Assembly: GCA_947471245.1 (NCBI GenBank) | Contig: CANIXM010000179.1 | Location: forward strand, 1 to 5,109 | Reading direction: 5' to 3' | Length of the DNA stretch: 5,109 bases | From: Paludibacteraceae bacterium | GTDB lineage: Bacteria; Bacteroidota; Bacteroidia; Bacteroidales; Paludibacteraceae | Shown here: one piece after another, positions 1 through 4,886 of the stretch | How the letters are laid out: every line of letters begins with the position of its first letter | Numbering within the stretch: position 1 is the stretch's first letter | Translations under genes and position numbers: made by a program | Notes under the pieces: model-generated | What the model was told of the DNA's origin: nothing | What the model saw: only the letters and a program-made list of their open reading frames with translations | The model's database searches: none

Positions 1-210
1 ATTGTACTTTATGGAGAGTTTCAGTCGTATTCTTCTATTCAGAAATACCTAGAAGAGAATGGTTTCGAAATATTTAGTGCTGAGTTTGAGAGAATTCCAA
101 ATGACATGAAAGAATTGAATGAAGAACAGAAAGCGCAAGTAAACAAACTGTTAGACAAAATAGAGGATGATGATGATGTACAAAATGTATTTCACAACAT
201 GGCAGAATAA
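1..210 (+). CDS. yebC: YebC/PmpR (TACO1) family protein, C-terminal end, truncated by window edge
   Basis: The frame is open from base 1 to a TAA at 208-210 and gives the last 69 residues of a protein whose family is usually about 235-250 residues, so the start lies outside the window. What is seen: the tail matches the third domain of YebC/TACO1, with a helix around residues 11-20, an AEFERIP strand segment (27-33), and the hallmark acidic end IEDDDDVQNVFHN (54-66) followed by a short tail. Known for the family: these cytoplasmic proteins were first described as DNA-binding regulators (PmpR, YebC), and more recent work on TACO1 and bacterial homologues supports a role in translation, easing ribosome stalling at proline-rich stretches. 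Which role applies here cannot be read from this fragment. It converges with panB, the two being separated by a 46-bp palindrome. The family call is secure; the molecular role is inferred. Confidence 0.94.
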   Translation: MVLYGEFQSYSSIQKYLEENGFEIFSAEFERIPNDMKELNEEQKAQVNKLLDKIEDDDDVQNVFHNMAE

Positions 211-328
211 TTTCGGTTCTATAACGAATTAGTTGGGTGAAACCAAAAAATGAAATTAAAACCTCAAAAGGTCACAAAAAGCTTAACACGTTGAACACAT
301 TTAGAAACTCAGGCATTAAAAAGTAAGG

Positions 329-363
329 ACACATAGTTTGCCTTTCGGCAAATTGGCTTGTGT
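329..363 (+). other. Possible structured RNA hairpin in the yebC 3' region
   Basis: The inner stem pairs TTTGCC (337-342) with GGCAAA (347-352) around a TTTC loop, and a G-T and an A-T pair at 335-336/353-354 lengthen it to 8 bp. Beyond an asymmetric internal loop, ACACA (329-333) pairs with TGTGT (359-363). A GTCACA at 271-276 could also pair with TGTGAC at 361-366. There is no T-tract after the stem, so it is a poor intrinsic terminator. It may be a processed 3'-UTR element, a small RNA or chance pairing. Only the inner stem is strong. Confidence 0.3.
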
Positions 364-444
364 GACAAAATAATAAAACTGGAATATGTGTTTACCTGTG
401 TGTGTTCTATTGTGTTTTCAAAGAATACCCAACCAAAACCTTAT

Positions 445-469
445 TGAGCCATATTTTCTAATATGCTCA
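445..469. other. Imperfect hairpin next to the terminator palindrome
   Basis: TGAG-C-CATATT (445-455) pairs with AATATGCTCA (460-469) around a TTCT loop, leaving C449 bulged, so there are 10 base pairs in all. It touches the 46-bp palindrome, sharing base 469. On the minus strand it is the second hairpin met by RNA polymerase leaving panB, so it may be a backup terminator or an exonuclease-blocking structure on the panB mRNA 3' end. No T-tract follows in either direction. Confidence 0.4.
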
Positions 470-514
470 TAAACGACCAATCGCCAAAATTAATTTTGGC
501 GATTGGTCGTTTAT
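469..514. terminator. Perfect 46-bp palindrome, likely bidirectional terminator for yebC and panB
   Basis: Two 23-base arms match exactly with no spacer: ATAAACGACCAATCGCC runs into AAAATTAATTTT at the centre and then mirrors itself. In RNA this folds into a long hairpin with a small TTAA loop in either direction of transcription. It begins 17 bases past the panB stop codon and lies between two genes transcribed toward each other, the classic place for a shared terminator. The arms end in ATAAAC/GTTTAT, which gives a weak A/T-rich flank on both sides but no long T-tract. The pairing is directly visible; its use as a terminator is inferred from position. Confidence 0.8.
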
Positions 515-530
515 AGTTTAACTTGTTTGT

Positions 531-1349
531 CTAGTACTGCTCTTTTTCATTTGGGAAGTTGCCTGTCTTTACATCCGAGACATAGTGACTAATAGCATCG
601 TTCATAATACCTTGAAGGTTGGCGTAACGGCGCAAGAATCGGGGTGAAAAGTCTTGAGTGAGACCTAGCATGTCATGAATCACCAACACTTGCCCGTCCA
701 CATCTCCTCCAGCACCAATTCCAATGACTGGGATGGTTAATTCAGAAGCAACTTTTTTTGCTAATTTTGCAGGGATTTTTTCCAGCACTATAGCAAAACA
801 ACCAGCTTCTTCGAGTAAATGTGCATCATTAACCAATTTGTCAGCTTCGTTTTGATCTTGTGCTCGTACTGAATATGAACCGAATTTATTGATGGACTGT
901 GGCATAAGTCCTAAGTGCCCCATCACAGGAATACCAGCACTAAGAATTCTCTTTACAGACTCTAAAACCTCCTCGCCTCCTTCAACCTTGAGGCAGTCAC
1001 CATGTGTTTCTTTCATGATACGAATGGCAGATGCAAGCGCTTCCCTTGAATTGCCTTGATATGTTCCAAATGGCATATCTACAACAACCATAGCCCGTTT
1101 AGCACCTCTAACAACTGATTTTGCAAGAAATATCATTTGGTCTAAGGTTATGGGTAAAGTGGTGACATTTCCACAAATAACATTTGAAGCAGAATCGCCT
1201 ACTAGAATAATATCTACTCCGGCATTGTCAACAATGGTTCCCATAGTGAAATCATAAGCTGTCAGCATGCTTATTTTTTCACCTCTCCGTTTCATCTCTA
1301 AAAGTCGCTGCGTGGTGACTTTTCTAAAATTTTCATCATGTATAGACAT
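531..1349 (-). CDS. panB: 3-methyl-2-oxobutanoate hydroxymethyltransferase (ketopantoate hydroxymethyltransferase)
   Basis: PanB transfers a hydroxymethyl group from 5,10-methylenetetrahydrofolate to 2-oxoisovalerate, giving ketopantoate for pantothenate and coenzyme A; it is a cytoplasmic Mg2+-dependent (beta/alpha)8-barrel enzyme. The 272-residue product has normal family length and is complete. Visible landmarks in order: KVTTQRLLEMK near the N-terminus (10-20), MLTAYD (28-33), VGDSASN with metal-binding D52 (50-56), DMPFGTYQ with D91, KVEGG with K121 and metal ligand E123, GHLGLMPQ (144-151), the expected catalytic glutamate E190 in IVLEKIP, the IPVIGIGAG loop (206-214) and HDMLGLT (225-231). 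Roles are assigned by analogy with the E. coli enzyme. The ATG at 1349 is chosen because the N-terminal length fits the family and a -7-like element lies only about 26-33 bases upstream; no clear Shine-Dalgarno precedes it. It appears to be monocistronic here, with panC not in view. Confidence 0.97.
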   Translation of the reverse strand: MSIHDENFRKVTTQRLLEMKRRGEKISMLTAYDFTMGTIVDNAGVDIILVGDSASNVICGNVTTLPITLDQMIFLAKSVVRGAKRAMVVVDMPFGTYQGNSREALASAIRIMKETHGDCLKVEGGEEVLESVKRILSAGIPVMGHLGLMPQSINKFGSYSVRAQDQNEADKLVNDAHLLEEAGCFAIVLEKIPAKLAKKVASELTIPVIGIGAGGDVDGQVLVIHDMLGLTQDFSPRFLRRYANLQGIMNDAISHYVSDVKTGNFPNEKEQY

Positions 1350-1374
1350 ACCTATCTTGATTTTGAATGAAGTG

Positions 1375-1408
1375 CAAAGATAAAGATTATATTTTTTGTG
1401 TTAAGCAA
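1375..1408 (-). promoter_or_regulatory. panB promoter, Bacteroidota type
   Basis: On the minus strand TATCTTTG (1375-1382, followed by C) is an exact fit to the TANNTTTG -7 element of Bacteroidota primary-sigma promoters. A TTG at 1406-1408 can serve as the -33 element; the 23-base spacing is a little long compared with the usual 19-21. Transcription would start near 1368, leaving a leader of only about 20 bases before the panB ATG at 1349. Confidence 0.62.
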
Positions 1409-1436
1409 TTTTTCATTTTATTTGTCGTTATCAGGT

Positions 1437-1456
1437 TAGAACATTGAAGCGTTCTA
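1437..1456. promoter_or_regulatory. Candidate operator: inverted repeat TAGAAC-N8-GTTCTA
   Basis: A perfect 6-bp inverted repeat with an 8-base spacer lies between the divergent panB and dehydratase promoters, about 30 bases from each -33 element. The centre-to-centre spacing of the arms (14 bases) is in the range bound by dimeric regulators. Its left arm with one flanking base, GTTAGAAC (1435-1442), differs by one base from GTTAGACC in the dyad at 1536-1550. A 6-bp repeat alone can be chance in AT-rich DNA; position and the related half-site are what raise it. Confidence 0.35.
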
Positions 1457-1486
1457 CTTGCATTATGCGTTCAATAATGAGAATGT

Positions 1487-1522
1487 TTTGGTTTATTTAT
1501 CCATTTTTTTGAGCTATATTTG
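1487..1522 (+). promoter_or_regulatory. Candidate promoter of the glycan gene pair
   Basis: TATATTTG (1515-1522) is an exact TANNTTTG -7 match on the plus strand. The best -33 candidate is TTTG at 1487-1490, at 24 bases, which is longer than typical, so the -7 element carries most of the weight. Transcription would begin near 1528, giving the dehydratase gene an untranslated leader of roughly 235 bases. Confidence 0.45.
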
Positions 1523-1535
1523 TAGTTTATTTTGG

Positions 1536-1550
1536 GGTCTAAGTTAGACC
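1536..1550. promoter_or_regulatory. Candidate operator: dyad GGTCTAA-G-TTAGACC
   Basis: Two exact 7-base arms mirror around a single G, 13 bases downstream of the TATATTTG element and therefore just past the predicted transcription start, a usual place for repressor binding. As RNA the 1-base loop is too tight, so a DNA operator fits better than a transcript hairpin, though fewer pairs with a larger loop could form. No regulator gene is in the window. Confidence 0.4.
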
Positions 1551-1577
1551 ATCTGACCTCAAAGATTTAATATTAAG

Positions 1578-1653
1578 TTGTAAGATTTTACTTGCAAGTT
1601 ATAGTGTTGATAATATGGCATTTGAATGTCAAATGCATAATAATGATTTTTTT
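1578..1653 (+). promoter_or_regulatory. Hairpin-bearing leader segment, possible attenuator
   Basis: Two stems are visible in the predicted leader. TTGTAAG (1578-1584) pairs with CTTGCAA (1591-1597), including one G-T pair, around a 6-base loop. GCATTTGA (1618-1625) pairs with TCAAATGC (1629-1636), which leaves a loop of 3 bases, or 5 if the closing pair opens. A run of seven T (1647-1653) follows the second stem after ten bases, too far for a standard intrinsic terminator. The pairing is seen; attenuation or other RNA control is inferred and weak. No known riboswitch class is recognised. Confidence 0.3.
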
Positions 1654-1674
1654 ATATAACTTATTATTTTACGG

Positions 1675-1746
1675 ATGAAACGAGCACTACAAATAAACTT
1701 TGACACACAAGGAGATGTTTATGTGCGAGTTCCATCTGACTACTAA
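1675..1746 (+). CDS. Doubtful 23-residue small ORF in the dehydratase leader
   Basis: ATG at 1675 opens 23 codons ending with TAA at 1744-1746, 16 bases before the dehydratase ATG. The peptide begins MKRALQINFD and ends YVRVPSDY. The alternating pattern around a DTQGDV turn looks like a strand-turn-strand, the shape of the start of small AbrB/VapB-like antitoxins, so it could be a gene remnant; equally it may be a leader peptide or chance. No good Shine-Dalgarno precedes it, only ACGG. It overlaps the 12-codon ORF at 1721-1759 in another frame. Not recognised as any known protein. Confidence 0.2.
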   Translation: MKRALQINFDTQGDVYVRVPSDY

Positions 1747-1759
1747 AAATAATTATTAA
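1709..1759 (+). promoter_or_regulatory. Upstream ORF with strong Shine-Dalgarno, abutting the dehydratase start
   Basis: AAGGAG at 1709-1714 lies six bases before an ATG at 1721, the best ribosome-binding site in the window. That ATG opens 12 codons (MCEFHLTTKNNY) ending in TAA at 1757-1759. One CAG codon follows and then the dehydratase ATG at 1763, in the same frame. The dehydratase ATG itself has no Shine-Dalgarno. The arrangement suits translational coupling, with ribosomes loaded at 1721 re-starting at 1763, or a regulatory leader peptide. Bacteroidota depend little on Shine-Dalgarno pairing, which tempers this reading. Confidence 0.35.
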
Positions 1760-1762
1760 CAG

Positions 1763-3700
1763 ATGAAAGGAAATTTGAATTTTTTAGGGAATACTGATAT
1801 TTTTTCTCATATCACAAGTTTGAGTTATATTCCACGTTGGGTGGTGTTGTTAGTTGATTTATGTCTATGTTTAATAGCCTATGTAGCGTCTTATTATTTA
1901 TCGCTTCATTTGTTTTATCTGATAGTAGATTATCGATTTTTGACCTGTTTGCAACGGTTGACAATGGTTTTAGTTGCTCAAACCACGTTCTTTTGGTTGT
2001 TTCACACCTATTCTGGTGTGTTGAGGTATTCTAGTTATGTAGATGCTATCAAGTTATTGATAGCAGTGTCGTTGAATGTGTTATTTCTTTCAGCATTGAA
2101 CCTTGTTGTTGAGTTGACTGTCGGAGTTACATTGTTTTACTATTCAGCTCTGTTGATCTACGGAATACTTGCATTTTTATTATTGTTTATCCTTCGATTG
2201 TTTGTCAAGACTGTTTTCGATTTTTTTGCACAAGATTTGGGACAAACTACCCCTGTGATGATTTACGGCACTCAGTCTGCGGCTATTGGTATTGCTAAAA
2301 TGATTCGTTCTAGTCAGGAGCATAAGTTTAAGTTGGTTGGTTTTATCGATGATGATAAAAACTCCACTCAAAGAATGATTATGGGGCTTAAAGTCTATTT
2401 GTTGGATGAGCAAACGATTAGAAAGGTGATTGTACATAAAGCAAAAGCTATCATTGTCACGCCTCTGAAAATGAATTCAATCAATCCAAAAGTAGATTTA
2501 GATATATTTTTGAATAATAATTTAGCCATTTTGACATCACCTCCGATGAGTATTTGGAAGGATGATATGCCAAGTTTAAAGCAAATAAAATCGATCCAAA
2601 TTGAAGACCTATTGGAACGTCCTCAGATTGATATTTCTACAGATAACATTGCTGCACAGTTGAAGTCCACAGTCATCCTAGTTACAGGTGCAGCAGGTTC
2701 AATAGGAAGTGAGATTGTAAGGCAGGTAGTGAAGTTTGGGCCCAAGTTAATTGTCCTTTTAGATCAGGCTGAATCGCCGATGCATGTATTGCAACTCGAA
2801 TTGGAAGAGAAATATCCGAAGCAAAATTTCACCGCATTTATTGGAGATGTCAGAAATAAGGAGCGCATGGAGTTTATGATAGAAATGTTCCGTCCAGATT
2901 ATATCTATCATGCTGCGGCCTATAAACACGTTCCTATGATGGAAGATAATCCAGTAGAGAGCATACAGGTGAATGTGAAAGGTACTAAAATTATGGCCGA
3001 TTTGGCTTTGAAGTACCAAGTAAAGCGATTTGTGATGATATCAACTGATAAAGCTGTAAATCCTACTAATGTAATGGGAGCCTCAAAGCGTATTGCAGAA
3101 ATATATGTTCAGTCATTGTTTAAGAAAATATCACACAATAACGAGAGTAAAACTAAATTTATAACTACTAGATTTGGAAACGTGCTAGGCTCCAATGGTT
3201 CTGTAATTCCTCATTTTAAAGGGCAAATAGAGAAGGGAGGGCCAGTAACTGTTACACACCCAGATATTATTCGCTATTTCATGACCATCCCAGAGGCATG
3301 TATGTTAGTGCTTGAAGCTGGTGCAATGGGTGATGGTGGTGAGATTTTTATTTTTGATATGGGTAGTCCGGTTAAAATTGTAGATTTGGCCAAGAAAATG
3401 ATTCGACTTGCAGGCTATGTTCCAGAGGTGGATATAAAAATTGAATTCACTGGTTTACGACCAGGAGAAAAGCTTTTCGAAGAATTGCTCAATCATAAGG
3501 AAATTACACAACCGACCTATCATTCTAAAATCATGATAGCCACTGTTCAACAGTATGATTATGAGCTTGTAAGCGATCAGATCGAAGAGTTGATTAATTA
3601 CAGTGCTATGTGCAAGAACTATTTGACAGTATCACAAATGAAAAAAATTGTACCTGAATTCTTAAGTAAAAACTCTCAATATGAGCGACTTGATGTGTAA
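1763..3700 (+). CDS. Membrane-bound nucleotide-sugar 4,6-dehydratase/epimerase, FlaA1/WbpM/CapD type (polysaccharide biosynthesis protein)
   Basis: Large FlaA1/WbpM/PglF-type enzymes convert UDP-GlcNAc to a UDP-4-keto-6-deoxy-HexNAc, precursor of QuiNAc, FucNAc or bacillosamine in surface glycans. This 645-residue product has the full large-form layout: four likely membrane helices (about 26-48, 64-84, 96-118, 122-148), a first Rossmann domain (about 160-290, with IYGTQSAAIG and GFIDDD), and the catalytic short-chain dehydrogenase domain (about 303-590). The latter shows the NAD(P) loop VTGAAGSIGS (307-316), GDVRN (361-365), HAAAYKHVPMME (383-394), STDKAVNPTN (427-436), TRFGNVLGSNGS (469-480) and RPGEKLFEELL (566-576). 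The usual YxxxK is replaced by M438-x3-K442, typical of the large subgroup. The ATG at 1763 is preceded by an in-frame TAA at 1757, so no upstream extension is possible. It likely forms an operon with the transferase 22 bases downstream. Exact sugar product and stereochemistry cannot be told from sequence alone. Confidence 0.93.
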   Translation: MKGNLNFLGNTDIFSHITSLSYIPRWVVLLVDLCLCLIAYVASYYLSLHLFYLIVDYRFLTCLQRLTMVLVAQTTFFWLFHTYSGVLRYSSYVDAIKLLIAVSLNVLFLSALNLVVELTVGVTLFYYSALLIYGILAFLLLFILRLFVKTVFDFFAQDLGQTTPVMIYGTQSAAIGIAKMIRSSQEHKFKLVGFIDDDKNSTQRMIMGLKVYLLDEQTIRKVIVHKAKAIIVTPLKMNSINPKVDLDIFLNNNLAILTSPPMSIWKDDMPSLKQIKSIQIEDLLERPQIDISTDNIAAQLKSTVILVTGAAGSIGSEIVRQVVKFGPKLIVLLDQAESPMHVLQLELEEKYPKQNFTAFIGDVRNKERMEFMIEMFRPDYIYHAAAYKHVPMMEDNPVESIQVNVKGTKIMADLALKYQVKRFVMISTDKAVNPTNVMGASKRIAEIYVQSLFKKISHNNESKTKFITTRFGNVLGSNGSVIPHFKGQIEKGGPVTVTHPDIIRYFMTIPEACMLVLEAGAMGDGGEIFIFDMGSPVKIVDLAKKMIRLAGYVPEVDIKIEFTGLRPGEKLFEELLNHKEITQPTYHSKIMIATVQQYDYELVSDQIEELINYSAMCKNYLTVSQMKKIVPEFLSKNSQYERLDV

Positions 3701-3722
3701 TGGTCGATATTGTTAATAAAAA

Positions 3723-4808
3723 ATGAATAACCTTAACTTTCTAATTCATCACTTCCCATTTCTCAGCAGCATTGTCTCATTTATAGTGGGATTAATCTTT
3801 ATGCCCAAAGTAATAGAGATAGCAAAGAAGAGAAATTTTGTGGTAAAACCAAATAAGAGAACATCTCATCAAGGTGCAATACCCAATATTGGTGGTGTGA
3901 ATATCTTTTTGTCTTTTTTTATCACTGTCTTTTTATTTTCGTTCGAAGCTGTTGCACAGGTTCAATTCATCATACTGGGTGTTTTCATTATTCTTGTTGT
4001 CGGATTTGTCGATGATTTGATAGATATCAAACCAAAATGGAAATTGGTAGGTGAAGTCCTATCTGCTTTCTTTTTAATCGTATTAGCTGACGTAAGACTG
4101 ACCAATTTTCATGGCTTTATGGGAGTTTTCGGTCTGTCACTAGGGGTTAGTTATTTGATATCATTCTTTGTTTTTTTGGTCATTATCAATGCATTAAATT
4201 TGATAGATGGTGTAGATGGATTGGCTTCTGGACTGGGCGGGATATACTGTTTGTTTTTTGGCGTGTATTTTTATTTAACCAACCATTATGAACTTTCCAT
4301 TTCAGCATTTTCGATGTTTGGTTCGTTGTTGCTGTTTTTTATTTACAATGTATATGGCAACAAACGAAAGATATTTATGGGAGATTCGGGTTCCTTGTTG
4401 CTAGGATTTTTGGTTACACTCTATGTTTTTCAGTTTTGTGAAATGAATGTAAACCCTACGTTTGAGAGCATTTATTCGATGTCTTCAGCGCCAGCTGTAG
4501 CTGTTTGTTTGCTTTCAGTACCTTTGTTTGATACTTTGAGAGTGTTTGTGACCCGTATAAAAAAAGGGGTTACCCCATTTCGTCCAGATAAGAATCATAT
4601 CCACCATTTACTTTTGAGAATTGGGTTGAAACATAAGCATGTAACTTATGTGTTGTTATCAGTAACACTTGTTTTTGTTGCGTTGGGTCTGATAGGTAGG
4701 AATTGGTGGATAGGAGCACTGATAGTAGTGGCCTTAATGTTAGCGACTGTTTTGACTTATATGCTTTGGAGGTTGGTTGATCAGTCTTCTTCCCAAAATA
4801 AAAAGTAA
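3723..4808 (+). CDS. WecA-type polyprenyl-phosphate HexNAc-1-phosphate transferase (MraY/WecA family, glycosyltransferase 4)
   Basis: The enzyme moves a HexNAc-1-phosphate from its UDP form to undecaprenyl phosphate in the inner membrane, the first membrane step of O-antigen, capsule or enterobacterial-common-antigen-like glycans. The 361-residue product is strongly hydrophobic with about 10-11 membrane spans. Family motifs appear in order: KPNKRTSHQGAIPNIGG (42-58), VDDLID with D97/D98 (96-101), NALNLIDGVDGLASG with N159, D162 and D165 (156-170), FMGDSGS with D221 (218-224), and the WecA-type RPDKNHIHH (287-295). PNIGG and HIHH, plus the absence of cell-wall genes nearby, favour the WecA group over MraY. 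Donor sugar is uncertain: UDP-GlcNAc, or, as with WbpL beside WbpM in Pseudomonas, a modified sugar supplied by the upstream dehydratase. The start is the first ATG after the preceding stop, with an A-rich leader and no Shine-Dalgarno. Confidence 0.93.
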   Translation: MNNLNFLIHHFPFLSSIVSFIVGLIFMPKVIEIAKKRNFVVKPNKRTSHQGAIPNIGGVNIFLSFFITVFLFSFEAVAQVQFIILGVFIILVVGFVDDLIDIKPKWKLVGEVLSAFFLIVLADVRLTNFHGFMGVFGLSLGVSYLISFFVFLVIINALNLIDGVDGLASGLGGIYCLFFGVYFYLTNHYELSISAFSMFGSLLLFFIYNVYGNKRKIFMGDSGSLLLGFLVTLYVFQFCEMNVNPTFESIYSMSSAPAVAVCLLSVPLFDTLRVFVTRIKKGVTPFRPDKNHIHHLLLRIGLKHKHVTYVLLSVTLVFVALGLIGRNWWIGALIVVALMLATVLTYMLWRLVDQSSSQNKK

Positions 4809-4828
4809 AATGCAAACAATTTAAATCA

Positions 4829-4862
4829 AATGCAGCCAAGATCAAACGAAATTGGCTGCATT
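4829..4862 (+). terminator. 11-bp hairpin after the glycan pair, possible terminator
   Basis: AATGCAGCCAA (4829-4839) pairs exactly with TTGGCTGCATT (4852-4862) around a 12-base A-rich loop, 20 bases after the transferase stop and 24 bases before the ABC-F start. No T-tract follows (CATTGTGT, then a run of A), so it is not a textbook intrinsic terminator. It could end the glycan transcript inefficiently, or sit in the ABC-F leader. An in-frame ATG at 4830 lies in its left arm. Confidence 0.5.
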
Positions 4863-4886
4863 CATTGTGTAAAAAACGTATTAATA

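Larger units (their letters stand above)
211..530. other. Gene-free region between convergent yebC and panB
   Basis: These 320 bases hold no convincing gene. The only plus-strand start worth noting opens a 14-codon frame at 250, with no support. The left part is A-rich. The middle carries a possible hairpin (329-363) followed by a TGTGT-rich stretch (about 386-417, three TGTGTT-like words). The right part carries two abutting hairpins (445-469 and 469-514), of which the second is the likely shared terminator. Because the terminator lies far from yebC, the yebC transcript would carry an unusually long 3' tail of about 260-300 bases unless it ends earlier. Confidence 0.8.

Noticed and set aside
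250..294. 14-codon frame after yebC
   Set aside because: Too short, lysine-rich from A-rich DNA, and no ribosome-binding site or similarity.
386..417. TGTGT-rich tract as a tandem repeat or CRISPR-like array
   Set aside because: The copies are irregular, only 5-8 bases and without constant spacing; simple low-complexity sequence explains them.
1597..1660. Intrinsic terminator in the dehydratase leader (stem 1618-1636 plus T7)
   Set aside because: The stem is short and AT-rich and ten bases separate it from the T-run, so it is kept only as a weak attenuator candidate.
2180..2437. 85-codon minus-strand frame inside the dehydratase gene
   Set aside because: Antisense shadow of a well-supported coding sequence; its product resembles no family and has no start signals.
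2759..3019. 86-codon minus-strand frame inside the dehydratase gene
   Set aside because: Antisense shadow across the conserved catalytic domain; no recognisable protein features.
4570..4845. 91-codon minus-strand frame over the transferase 3' end
   Set aside because: Overlaps the HIHH-bearing end of the transferase and the downstream hairpin; no recognisable domain or promoter.
4830..4886. Earlier in-frame ATG for the ABC-F gene
   Set aside because: The extra 19 residues do not look like an ABC-F N-terminus, and the start would sit in the stem of the 4829-4862 hairpin.
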